Assembly: GCA_041394705.1 (NCBI GenBank)
Contig: JAWKHS010000003.1
Location: forward strand, 727,467 to 791,466
Reading direction: 5' to 3'
From: Vicinamibacterales bacterium
GTDB taxonomy: Bacteria > Acidobacteriota > Vicinamibacteria > Vicinamibacterales > UBA2999
DNA length: 64,000 nt
Under the pieces are notes generated by a model, which was given only the letters and a program-made list of their open reading frames with translations, was not told the DNA's origin and did not search any database. The translations under genes and the position numbers were made by a program. Positions 46,409 through 56,294 of this stretch are shown here, piece after piece. How positions within the stretch are numbered: the first letter of the stretch is position 1; every line of letters starts with the position of its first letter.

Positions 46409-46437
46409 CGGGCGGGCCTCAGGACGAGGCCCGCTCG
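46409..46437. terminator. GC hairpin between convergent TPR and DUF5916 genes
   Basis: A 9-bp perfect stem (46412-46420 with 46426-46434, extended by wobble pairs to 46409-46437) with a five-base loop. GGTCCC-type repeats follow at 46446-46470. Confidence 0.65.
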
Positions 46438-46445
46438 CACTCCCA

Positions 46446-46470
46446 CCCGGTCCCCGGGCCCCGGGCCCCG
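46446..46470. repeat. GGTCCCCGGG-type repeat
   Basis: Tandem CCCCGGG units adjoin the terminator. They match the repeat type seen after the receptor gene at 4933-4962. Confidence 0.45.
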
Positions 46471-46471
46471 A

Positions 46472-48664
46472 TCAGAATCGCTTGGTGTAGACCACCTTCG
46501 CCGCGCCCCGGCGATCGAGGGTGGTGAAGCGCGTGCGCGGATCGAGCGGATCGTCCACGAGGTTGTGCGTGTAGACGAGGAAGACGTCGTTGCCGGGCGT
46601 CACGATCCAGCGGAAGCGCGCCTGCCAGCCGAGGCCGCGGCTCACCGAGTCGTATTGCACGTTGTTGACGAGGTACATGAAGGGGCTGAACTGCGTGTCC
46701 AGAATGGCCCGGTGCAGGCGCGTCGAGAAGGCGCCCTCGGCCAGGTCCACGTGGTTCCACTCGTTCGTGAGGTTGAGCGTCACGCCCGGCCGCGGCCGGA
46801 TGCCGACGTCGAACCCGACCTCGCGCCGGGTGCCCGAGAGGAAGCCGCCCCACTCGATGCTCGGGCGCAGTGCGACCAGCCGCTGGTTGGCCGTGCTGAC
46901 GGCGGCGCGGTAGCGCGTGAACGAGTAGGCGCTGCCCGCGGGCAGCGTGATCCCGGAGCTGATGTCGAAGTCGCGTTCGAGACGCTCGTACGACGGGATG
47001 ACGTTGACCTCCGCGTTGTCACCCGAGTGGAGCTCGACTCGGCCGAGCCTGACGTTCACCACGCGCGTGACCCAGCGGTCGTCCAGATCGGTGAAGAGGT
47101 CCGTGGCGACGCCCCACCCGTACCGCCGAATCGAGGGGTGCCTCGTCGCGGGCCGCCGCATGTAGAACGCGAAGGGGTTGTACTGGCGGAACCCGCGGCG
47201 GGCCGTGAACCCGACGGCCGGGTCGAAGCGCCGGCCCACCTGGGTGAAGCCGCCCCCGGCCTCCCAGATGTCGTTGGGGTAGTTCACGAACGTGCCGAAC
47301 GAGTCGCTCGTGCCGACGCCGTCGTTGTTCGTGGCCCGGAGCCAGAACGCGGAACCCTCGAGGTTCTTGTTCCCGAGGAACGCGCGGGTGGCCAGGCGGG
47401 CGTCGAGGCCCACCGTGTGGCGGGTGCCCACCGCCGCCTGCCCCCGCGTCGCCCGGCCCGTGTAGAGGCCGCCCACGTAGGACTGCTGCAGGATGCGGCG
47501 CCGGGTCCGGAGCACGAGGAAGTCCTCGCCGAGAGCGTCGTGGTCGTCGGCCGTGCGCACGTACAGCGCCCCCACGTCCTGCGCGCCGGCCTGGCCCGTC
47601 ACCTTCCCGCCGATGTCGATGCGTTGGGGCTGCCCCTGGCTGTCGAGGCCGATCCGCCGGGAGAAGAACGCGCGGTTGGCGAAGTCGAAGAACGTCGCGC
47701 CGTCCAGGAAGAAGGACCGCCGCTCCGGGAAGAAGAGGGGGAAGCGGGTGAGGTTCACGAGCCGCTGATCCACTTCGGTCTCGGCGAAGTCGGTGTTCAC
47801 CGAGGCAACGCCGCGCAGGCTCGGGGTGAAGTTGTAGGTGAAGTCGACCCCGACGCCGCCGTCGCCCCGCCAGTCCTGGCGGGGGACCCGGCCCGGTGCG
47901 TCCGACACGTTGCCGGAGGCGTACGGCTTCACCTCCATCCCGCGGCCCTGGTGCAGGTCCTTCAGGCCCAGCAGCAGCCCGGCGTTGGCCATGCGGCGGA
48001 GGCCCTGGTTGCGCTGGTGCCCCGTCCAGAGCAGTTCCTCGTTCTTGCGGCGGACGGTGCGCTGGAAGTTGATCCCCCAGGCGGGCGCGTTGGGGTCGAA
48101 GGCGAGCGTCAGGAACGGGATGTCGATCTCGATGACCCACCCGATGTCGCTCTGGCGCACCCGGGCGTTCCAGATGCCGTCCCACTCGCGGGCGTTGGTG
48201 CCGCCCGGCCCCATCAGGGCGTCGGCCATCAGGCCGGAGGGGTTCATCTCGAAGAAGTAGCCGGTCTGCTGGTTCAGGAACGTGTCCATCGTCCACATGA
48301 ACCGGTCGTCCGCGCTCAGGAACTCGTCGCGTTTACGGGTGTTGCCCTTCAGCTTGTCCGGCTCGGAGTCGTACAGCGTCGCGCCGATGTAGAGGTGCTC
48401 GCGGTTGAACACGATCCTGACCTCGGTCCGCTCGGTCGGCGTGCCGCCGAGCACCGGGTCCTGCATGATGAACTCGCCGCCGTGCTGGGCGCGCTGCCAC
48501 GCGGGTTCGTCCAGGATGCCGTCGAGCACGATGCGCTCGTCGTCGCGCAGCCGCTCGGCCGTCATCGTGCGCCGTCCGGAGGTGAGGAGATCGTCGGTCT
48601 GGGCCGCCGCCGGACCAGCCAGGGGCGCGGCCGCGAGTGCCGCGAGGAGGAGTCGGCGTCGCAT
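46472..48664 (-). CDS. DUF5916 outer-membrane protein with CBM9-like N-terminal domain
   Basis: The protein is 730 residues with a signal peptide (LLLAALAAAPLAGPAAAQ). A CBM9-like domain follows (DGILDEPAWQRA...EVRIVFNREHLYIGATLYDSEP, about 40-220). The DUF5916 barrel has VNTDFAETEVDQRLVNLTRFPLFFPERRSFFLDGA near 295-330. It ends KVVYTKRF with a terminal Phe, consistent with BAM assembly. It is divergent from the second Oar-like receptor, so shared regulation is possible. The ligand is unknown. Confidence 0.88.
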   Translation of the reverse strand: MRRRLLLAALAAAPLAGPAAAQTDDLLTSGRRTMTAERLRDDERIVLDGILDEPAWQRAQHGGEFIMQDPVLGGTPTERTEVRIVFNREHLYIGATLYDSEPDKLKGNTRKRDEFLSADDRFMWTMDTFLNQQTGYFFEMNPSGLMADALMGPGGTNAREWDGIWNARVRQSDIGWVIEIDIPFLTLAFDPNAPAWGINFQRTVRRKNEELLWTGHQRNQGLRRMANAGLLLGLKDLHQGRGMEVKPYASGNVSDAPGRVPRQDWRGDGGVGVDFTYNFTPSLRGVASVNTDFAETEVDQRLVNLTRFPLFFPERRSFFLDGATFFDFANRAFFSRRIGLDSQGQPQRIDIGGKVTGQAGAQDVGALYVRTADDHDALGEDFLVLRTRRRILQQSYVGGLYTGRATRGQAAVGTRHTVGLDARLATRAFLGNKNLEGSAFWLRATNNDGVGTSDSFGTFVNYPNDIWEAGGGFTQVGRRFDPAVGFTARRGFRQYNPFAFYMRRPATRHPSIRRYGWGVATDLFTDLDDRWVTRVVNVRLGRVELHSGDNAEVNVIPSYERLERDFDISSGITLPAGSAYSFTRYRAAVSTANQRLVALRPSIEWGGFLSGTRREVGFDVGIRPRPGVTLNLTNEWNHVDLAEGAFSTRLHRAILDTQFSPFMYLVNNVQYDSVSRGLGWQARFRWIVTPGNDVFLVYTHNLVDDPLDPRTRFTTLDRRGAAKVVYTKRF

Positions 48665-48913
48665 GTGGCCACCTAGGATACAGGGCCGCTCGATTGCGAC
48701 CGGAGACACGGAGTGACACGAGCAGACGAGTCTTTCATGCGTGTAACTCATGCTTGACGGTACGGAACCCCAACCGTATGGTGTGCGCGTCAGACGGCCC
48801 CCTCTGATCCAGGACAGCTAGGAAACGGGCAACGTCGCGCGTCGACGAGCACGCAGGATCCCGCGCCGGGTCCGGCGCCGGCGACCGGTGACGCGCGCCC
48901 GGGGAGGGGTTGC

Positions 48914-51838
48914 ATGCGCATCGCTCGCGTCGCGGCGTTCGGATTGCTTCTCACCATCGCCTCCACGGCACACGCGCAACAGGGCACGGCATCCCTGCGC
49001 GGACGGGTCCTCGACGAACAAGGCGGCGTCCTGCCGGGGGTGACCGTCGTGGTCACGAACCAGGGCAGCGGCGTCTTCCGCGAGGTCGTCTCCAACGAGG
49101 ACGGGTCGTATTTCGTCACCGGCATCGTCCCGGGCCCGTACGTGGTCCGCGCGGAGCTCACGGGCTTCAAGCGGTACGAGCGGCCGGACGTGGTGCTGGA
49201 GGTGGGCCGGACGGCCACCCTCGACGTCACGCTGTCGGTCGGCGTGCTCGAGGAGACGATCACGGTCACCACCGAGGCGCCGCTCATCGACCTGACCTCG
49301 CAGGCCGTCGGCGGCAACATCAGCCGCGGCGAGCTCACCGAGATTCCCAACGCGACGCGCAACTGGCTCGGGTTCGTCGGCCTGCTGCCCGGCATCCAGG
49401 TGCAGAGCACGACGATCTCGTTCGGCGGCGACAGCATCAACGTCAACGGCCAGAGCAACCGCAACAACAACTTCGTGGTGGACGGCGGCGGCAACAACGA
49501 CGACTACCTGGGCCAGGCCTTCGGCGGGCAGACCCGCGTGGCGCTCGAGGCCGTCCAGGAGTTCCAAGTCCTCACGAATCAGTTCGACGCGGAGTTCGGC
49601 CGTTCCACCGGCGCCGTCGTCAACGCCGTGACCAAGCAGGGGAGCAACCAGATCCGGGGGAGCGCCTTCGGCTACTTCACGGACTCGGCCATCACCGCGC
49701 CGGACTTCTTCACGAAGCAGGCGGGGCTGAAGAAGCCCGACACGAGCAAGCAGGAGTGGGGCGGCACGGTCGGCGGACCCATCGTGAAGGACAAGGCCCA
49801 CTACTTCGGCAGCCTCGAGCGCGTGTCGATCGACGACGGCCGGAGCAACACGTTCGCCGTACGGCCGGAGCTCGACTACTCGATCCCGCAGCGGACGCGC
49901 GTGTGGAACTTCATGCTGCGCTTCGACCACCAGGTGAACAAGGACAACACCTGGGGCGTGCGCTACCTGCAGGAGAACTCGCCCACCTTCGACCAGATCT
50001 CGGGCCGGTGGGCGCTGGCGGCCAAGCGCGAGGAAGCCGACGTGGACCGGACCACCGTGGGCACCTGGAACACGGTGTTCAGCAACAACACGTTCAACAC
50101 CGTGCGCATGTCCTACACCTACGAGGACAACATCTTCGCGTCGCCCGAGTTCTTCTCCGGGACGCCGCAGGCCGACCGGCTGCCGACGCTGCAGATGCTG
50201 ACCTTTCGCGACCAGCAGACGCCCGACGCCAACGAGCGCATCAACAAGTCACTGCAGGTCGACGAGTCCTTCAGCTGGTACGTGCCCGAGAAGCTCGGCG
50301 GCGACCACGACATGAAGTTCGGCGTGCAGTTCATCTTCGCCGACGCCCGGATCAACGACCAGACCAACGCCAACGGCACGTTCGTCTTCAGCACGGACCT
50401 GGCGTTCGATCCGAACAACCCGCGGACCTACCCGGAGCGGCTGCAGATCCTGGTGCCTGGGCCGGAGTCCACCTACATGTCGTCGAAGGTGATCGTCGGC
50501 TTCGCGCAGGACAAGTACCAGCGCGGCAACCTCACGCTCAACCTCGGCGCCCGGTACGACGTGGAGATCATCCCGCTGCGGAACCGGAACAATCCCTTCC
50601 TGCCGGACGAGGGCTACCCGGTGGACAGGAACAACATCGCGCCGCGCCTCGGGTTCGCCTACAACCCGGGCGGCACGGGCAAGGGCGTCATCCGTGGCGG
50701 CTACGGCCTCTTCTACGACAAGGTGCACCTGACGATCATCGACGAGTTCCTGCGTCGCGGCGTCTTCGCGTCCACCTTCACGGCGTCGTTCCCGAACGAC
50801 CGGGCCGACGCGGGCCCGTCGCAGGGCCGGCTGCCGGCCGATCCGTTCCTGGTCAACGGCCCGACCGTGAACCGCGCGCTCCTGGCCGCGCAGTTTCCGC
50901 CGGGGACGCTCGGCCGGAACACGGGCGACGTCTTCCTCGACAACCCGGATCGCCGCGTGCCGTTCACGCACCAGGTGACGATCGGCTACCAGCGGCAGCT
51001 CCTGCCCCAGGTGTCGGCCGGCATCGACTACATCAAGACGTGGGGCCGGGACATGTTCATCTACTACAACCTCAACCCGTCCACGCGGGCCAACACGTCG
51101 CGGACCGGCGCGCTCGCGTATTCGGACACCTTCGGTATCGCCGACAGCCTCGGCCTCTCGGCGTTCCGCAACCGCGTGTTCACGATCCGGAACGACGCGA
51201 AGTCGGACTACGACGGCCTGAACGTCCAGATCGAGAAGCGGTACTCGCACAACTGGAGCGCGCGCGTGTCCTACGCCCTCAGCTCCGCCCGCGGCAACAC
51301 GGAGGCGAGCGGCACCGACTTCAACCGCTTCCAGGTCGGTCCCGACGCCAACCTGGACCTGAACCAGGGGCCGCTGCCGTTCGACCGGCGCCACAACCTC
51401 GTCTTCAGCGGCCGCCTCGAGTTCCCGTGGATCAAGGGCCTGACCCTCAGCGGCACGACGCGGTGGATGAGCGGCCAGCCCCTGTGGCTCTACGACAGCT
51501 CCACCGACGCGGACCGGAACGGGGAACTCTTCGACTCGCTTCCCGCCGGCACCTACAGCGGCACGGGGCAGAACGCGTTCACGGCCGACAACACGGGCGG
51601 CCGCCACGGCGCGCGCGGCCCGACCTTCAAGCAGACCGACGCACGGTTCGGCTACCGGCTGCGCCCGGGCAAGGACCGGACCCTCGACTTCTTCCTCGAG
51701 GTGTTCAACCTGTTCAACAACACGAACTTCGAGAACCCGACGGGGGACCGGCGGCTCGCGGACTTCCTCGTGCTGACCGCGCTGCGCGGCGGCGGGTTCC
51801 CGCGGCAGGCGCAGCTCGGCGCGCGCCTGGGCTTCTGA
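48914..51838 (+). CDS. TonB-dependent receptor, Oar-like
   Basis: The protein is 974 residues with a signal peptide (VAAFGLLLTIASTAHAQ) and CarboxypepD_reg domain (SLRGRVLDEQGGVLPGVTVVV...GIVPGPYVVRAELTGF, about 25-110). A plug (about 115-240, with NNFVVDGGGNNDDYLGQ and ALEAVQEFQVLTNQFDAEFGRSTGAVVN) and a barrel follow, ending LGARLGF. The layout matches the receptor at 1991-4930 but sequence divergence is large. A GGGGAGGGG site precedes the ATG at 48914. It probably imports or binds a polymer-derived ligand; the substrate is unknown. Confidence 0.92.
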   Translation: MRIARVAAFGLLLTIASTAHAQQGTASLRGRVLDEQGGVLPGVTVVVTNQGSGVFREVVSNEDGSYFVTGIVPGPYVVRAELTGFKRYERPDVVLEVGRTATLDVTLSVGVLEETITVTTEAPLIDLTSQAVGGNISRGELTEIPNATRNWLGFVGLLPGIQVQSTTISFGGDSINVNGQSNRNNNFVVDGGGNNDDYLGQAFGGQTRVALEAVQEFQVLTNQFDAEFGRSTGAVVNAVTKQGSNQIRGSAFGYFTDSAITAPDFFTKQAGLKKPDTSKQEWGGTVGGPIVKDKAHYFGSLERVSIDDGRSNTFAVRPELDYSIPQRTRVWNFMLRFDHQVNKDNTWGVRYLQENSPTFDQISGRWALAAKREEADVDRTTVGTWNTVFSNNTFNTVRMSYTYEDNIFASPEFFSGTPQADRLPTLQMLTFRDQQTPDANERINKSLQVDESFSWYVPEKLGGDHDMKFGVQFIFADARINDQTNANGTFVFSTDLAFDPNNPRTYPERLQILVPGPESTYMSSKVIVGFAQDKYQRGNLTLNLGARYDVEIIPLRNRNNPFLPDEGYPVDRNNIAPRLGFAYNPGGTGKGVIRGGYGLFYDKVHLTIIDEFLRRGVFASTFTASFPNDRADAGPSQGRLPADPFLVNGPTVNRALLAAQFPPGTLGRNTGDVFLDNPDRRVPFTHQVTIGYQRQLLPQVSAGIDYIKTWGRDMFIYYNLNPSTRANTSRTGALAYSDTFGIADSLGLSAFRNRVFTIRNDAKSDYDGLNVQIEKRYSHNWSARVSYALSSARGNTEASGTDFNRFQVGPDANLDLNQGPLPFDRRHNLVFSGRLEFPWIKGLTLSGTTRWMSGQPLWLYDSSTDADRNGELFDSLPAGTYSGTGQNAFTADNTGGRHGARGPTFKQTDARFGYRLRPGKDRTLDFFLEVFNLFNNTNFENPTGDRRLADFLVLTALRGGGFPRQAQLGARLGF

Positions 51839-51850
51839 CCGAAGGGCGGA

Positions 51851-52566
<716 letters not shown>

Positions 52567-52570
<4 letters not shown>

Positions 52571-54213
52571 CGGGGAGCGTCTCCAAGCGCGCCGGGTGGC
52601 GCGGGGGCGGTGACGCGGCGCACGCCTCCGCCGGCCACGTCCACGAGCCCGCTGGCCGCGAAGCTGTTCTGGGAATCGGGCTCGAGGGCCGCCGCGGCGA
52701 GCGACGCGAGCGGCTGCGCCATGTCCACGAACCACGCGCCAGGCGCGACGGGCGTGTCGGACGGCGCCAGCGCGACGTCGAGGACGGCGATCGGCGCCCC
52801 GCCGTCGATGGCGCCGCGCGCATCCTCCCGCGCGCCCGTCGACGCTCGGACCACGTGGTAGCGCTCCACGTGCCACCGGCCCTCGCCGGTCACCGCGTCC
52901 ACCTGCACGCCGAGCAGGCGGAGCTTCTCGACGGCCGCCGTCTCGCCGGGCGCCAGGAGGTAGCCGCACGGGCGCGGGCGCGCGCGCACCACCTCGAGCG
53001 TGTCGGCCGAACGCCAGGGCACGACGAGGCGGCGCTCGGCGCCGGACGCGGCATCGAGGAACGTCATCGGGAGGCGTCCGGGCGTGTGCCCGGCGGCGAC
53101 GACGAGGCGGCCGGTGCAGGCCAGGCCCGCGATCTCGGCGTCGGCCTGCCGGGTCGTGGCCAGCAGCCGCGGGCCGCGCCGAGCAGCCTGGGCCACCACC
53201 GTCATGGCCGCCGTGACGTGGGTCTGGACGCGGCGGGCGAGGTGGGCGCGGCCGAGCCCGACGCCCCGCGTCTCGATCAGGATCGACACGGCCTGTCGGA
53301 GGCCGTTCACGTTGCGGCCGGTGTCCGGCTGCACGCCGCCCGCCGACACCACCTTGTCGTCCGGGTCCGTCGACGTGGTGTGGTACTGGAACACGTGCAG
53401 GCCGGCCCCGGTGAGCGCCGCGCGCACGGGCGCGAGGAAGCCCGTGTCGGCTTCCCGCGCGATGGCCGGCGACAGGTTCCCCACGGTGGCGCCCTGCAGC
53501 AGCGCGTCGTAGTACTGCACGACGCCGTACTTCTTCACCCAGCGGTCGGCGACCGTGAACTCGTGCAGGTCGAGGACCACGTCCGGCCGAAGCCGCCGTG
53601 TGACGGCGGCGATGGCCTGGGCCTCGGGCGTCTGCAGCAGCAGGTGGTCGCGGTTCACGTCGGCCCCGCTGGCCGTGGCCCGCACGAAGTGCTCGGCGCC
53701 GTCGGGATTCGCCCGCGGCACCACGTAGACGTTCACCCTGTCGAGGAGCGCTCGATCGGGTCCCGCGAGGCGGGCCGCCAGGGCCAGCGCGGCCTCGCCG
53801 CCCGAGGGCTCGTTGCCGTGCTGCTGGGCCAGGACGAGCACGGTGGGGCGCGCGGCGGAGTAGCCGCCGGTGCCCGTCAGGGCCACCAGCGCCAACGCGC
53901 GGCCCTCCTGCGAGCGGCCAGCCGTTTCGACCGTCACGTGGCCGGGCGTCCCGGCGGCCAGGCGTTCGAGGAACGCGAGGGCCTCGTCGTGGCTGGTGAG
54001 ATCGGTCCGGCCGTCCGCGAACGCCGGTGTCGGCGGCGGAGCGGGATCGGCGAAGCGCGCGGCGACCGGAGGCGCCTCGCGGACCGCGCGCGTTGGATCG
54101 AACTGGGCGCCGGTGTGGGCGGCCAGCGCCAGCACGAGGGCCACCACGCCGGGTGGACCGGCGAGGCGGGGAATCGCGGGACCGCCCGATCCCGGGCCGA
54201 GGAGGACGCGCAC
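52567..54213 (-). CDS. M14-family zinc carboxypeptidase, exported
   Basis: The protein is 548 residues from GTG with a hydrophobic signal near 18-35. The zinc site uses His and Glu of QQHGNEPSGG near 130-140 and the His of LDLHEF near 215. ANPDGAEHF and ATASGADVNRDH hold substrate-binding residues, and SILIETRGVG near 310 provides the catalytic Glu. A C-terminal 200-residue extension has no clear match. It should trim peptides or modified peptides in the periplasm. It is coupled to the GNAT gene and two bases after the dienelactone hydrolase gene. Confidence 0.88.
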
Positions 54214-54214
54214 C

Positions 54215-55108
54215 TTACGACTTGAGCGTGGCGGCGAAGAGCTCCATCGTGCGCGTCCACGCGAGCGTCGCCGCCGCCTTGTCGTAGCGCGGCGTCGTGT
54301 CGTTGTTGAAGCCGTGCTCTACGCCCGGGTACAGGTGCATGTCGTACTTCACGCCGGCCGCCTTCAGGGCCGTTTCGTAGGCCGGCCAGCTCGCGTTGAC
54401 GCGCTGATCGTTGCCGGCGTAGTGCAGCACCAGCTGGGCCTTGATCTTGGGGACGTCCTCGATCGGCGGCGGGCCGCCGTAGAACGGCGCCGCGGCCCTC
54501 AGTTCCGGGACCCGCGTCGCCAGGAGGTTGCAGACGCCGCCGCCGTAGCAGAACCCGACGACGCCGATCCGGCCGTTGCACTCCTTGTGCGTCCGGAGGA
54601 ACGCCGCCGCCGCCACCATGTCCTCGCGCGTCTTCGCCTGATCCAGCTTGCCGAAGAGCGCACGCGCTTCGTCCTCGCCCGCGGCCGGGTAGCCGCCCAG
54701 CGGCGTGAGGGCGTCGGGCGCGAAGGCCACATAGCCGTCGAGCGCGATCCGGCGGGCGATGTCCTCGATGTGCGGGTTGAGGCCGCGGTTCTCGTGGATG
54801 ACCAGGACGCCGGGGCGCGCGCTGCCGCCGCTCGCGGCGCGGGCGAGGTAGCCCTTCATGGTGCCGGAGCCTTGCGGCGACGCGTACTGCGCGTATTCCG
54901 TCTTCAGCCGCGCGTCGTCCCTGCTCACCTGCTGGGCCTCGGCGAACTTCGGACTCAGCTCGTCGAGCAGCATGGCGGCCGTGACGCCGCTCACGGCGTA
55001 CTTGGCGGCCTTGTCGAGGAAGCCGCGCCTGTCGAGCGCGCCGTGGACGTAGGCGTCGAACAGGATCAGGACCTCGGGGTCGAAGTCGGCGGCGGTCTTT
55101 CGCGGCAT
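54215..55108 (-). CDS. Dienelactone hydrolase-family protein with Tat-like N terminus
   Basis: The protein is 297 residues. The nucleophile motif GFCYGGG near 175 uses Cys, and HGFNNDT near 265 holds the catalytic His, as in dienelactone hydrolases. Before the domain, DRRGFLDKAAKYAVSGVTAAML near 27-48 looks like a twin-arginine signal, though the Arg pair is preceded by about 26 residues. A GGAGGAG site precedes the ATG at 55108. The substrate is unknown; esters or lactones are expected. It is the first gene of a three-gene unit with the M14 peptidase and GNAT. Confidence 0.88.
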   Translation of the reverse strand: MPRKTAADFDPEVLILFDAYVHGALDRRGFLDKAAKYAVSGVTAAMLLDELSPKFAEAQQVSRDDARLKTEYAQYASPQGSGTMKGYLARAASGGSARPGVLVIHENRGLNPHIEDIARRIALDGYVAFAPDALTPLGGYPAAGEDEARALFGKLDQAKTREDMVAAAAFLRTHKECNGRIGVVGFCYGGGVCNLLATRVPELRAAAPFYGGPPPIEDVPKIKAQLVLHYAGNDQRVNASWPAYETALKAAGVKYDMHLYPGVEHGFNNDTTPRYDKAAATLAWTRTMELFAATLKS

Positions 55109-55284
55109 GGCGTCACTCCTCCGGAATCGGGTGAGCATACCCCGAATCCCGGACGGCCTCGCCGCCTCCGGCCTTCTGACGGCCGGCCCCGATCGCGACG
55201 ATGTACACTCCAGTCGCACGACCGGTGACCCGCCGCCCTCCGGGGACCGATCCCGGACGGCCGGTGCGCACCGCGCGGCTCGGC

Positions 55285-56283
55285 ATGGCCTCCCGCCTCC
55301 ACATCGCGTTCCTCGGCTGCGGTTTCATCACGCGCGTCCACAGCACCCACCTGCGGGCGCTCCGTCGCCACGTCGAGCTGAGCTATGCCAGCCGCGAGCG
55401 GAGCCGCGCGGACGAGTTCTGCCGCCGGTTCGGGGGGCGGCGCGCCTACGGCAGCTACGCCGGCGCCATCGCCGACCCGTCGGTGGACGCCGTGGTCGTC
55501 GCCGTGCCGCCCATCCTGCACCGGGGGCTCGTGCTCGACGCCCTCGCGTCCGGCAAGCACGTGCTGGTGGAGAAGCCGGCGTTCCCGACCCTCGCCGACT
55601 ACGAGACGGTCCGCGCCGCCAGGGACGCGGCCGGGCGCGTGGTGCTGGTCGGGGAGAACGACCACTACAAGCCGCTCGCCGTGACGCTCAGGCGCCTCCT
55701 GGCCGCCGATCTCATCGGCGAGATGGTCTTCGCCCACATCGCGACGATCGCCCATCGCCTGAAGGCCGCCGACGATTGGCGAAACGACGAGTCCATCGCC
55801 GGGGGAGATGCCTTCTTCGAGGAGGGCATCCACTGGCTGCACGTGGCGGGCAGCCTCGGCCCGCGCATCGTCCGCGCGCGCGGCTACCGGCCCGACGTCA
55901 GCCGCGACGGACCCGACCGCCGGGCCAAGAGCATGATGGTCGCGCTGGAGTTCGACAACCGGGCGGTGGGGGCGCTGTACTACTCGCGCGAGATTCCGTC
56001 GCTCCTGATGGGCCTGCGCCTGTCGAAGATCTTCGGCCGCCGCGGCGTCATCACGTTCGAGTCCAACGGCGCCTTCGTGGTGGCGCGGGGGGGAGGGTGG
56101 CCCCGCCTGATCCAGCCCGGCGTCCGCGACATCCGCGGGTACCGGGCCATGTACCGGGACTTCGTGGACGCCATCCGCCAGGACCGCCCGCCGGAGATGA
56201 GCCTGGAGCGCGCGATGGAGGACCAGATCCTGATGGACCAGATCTACGCCAGCCTGGACACCGGCGAGAGGGCGGCGGGCTGA
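55285..56283 (+). CDS. Gfo/Idh/MocA-family oxidoreductase
   Basis: The protein is 332 residues from the ATG at 55285; the frame is open upstream to 55201 but that part is Arg/Pro-rich and non-conserved. The Rossmann motif IAFLGCGFITRVH lies at 8-20, EKP at about 97-99 (GKHVLVEKPAF), and a C-terminal alpha/beta domain with GDAFFEEGIHWLHVAG near 170. It is a typical NAD(P)-dependent sugar or cyclitol dehydrogenase. The GMC oxidoreductase gene starts 11 bases after it, so they form a pair likely acting on one sugar-like substrate. Confidence 0.88.
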   Translation: MASRLHIAFLGCGFITRVHSTHLRALRRHVELSYASRERSRADEFCRRFGGRRAYGSYAGAIADPSVDAVVVAVPPILHRGLVLDALASGKHVLVEKPAFPTLADYETVRAARDAAGRVVLVGENDHYKPLAVTLRRLLAADLIGEMVFAHIATIAHRLKAADDWRNDESIAGGDAFFEEGIHWLHVAGSLGPRIVRARGYRPDVSRDGPDRRAKSMMVALEFDNRAVGALYYSREIPSLLMGLRLSKIFGRRGVITFESNGAFVVARGGGWPRLIQPGVRDIRGYRAMYRDFVDAIRQDRPPEMSLERAMEDQILMDQIYASLDTGERAAG

Positions 56284-56294
56284 CGACGGCGGGC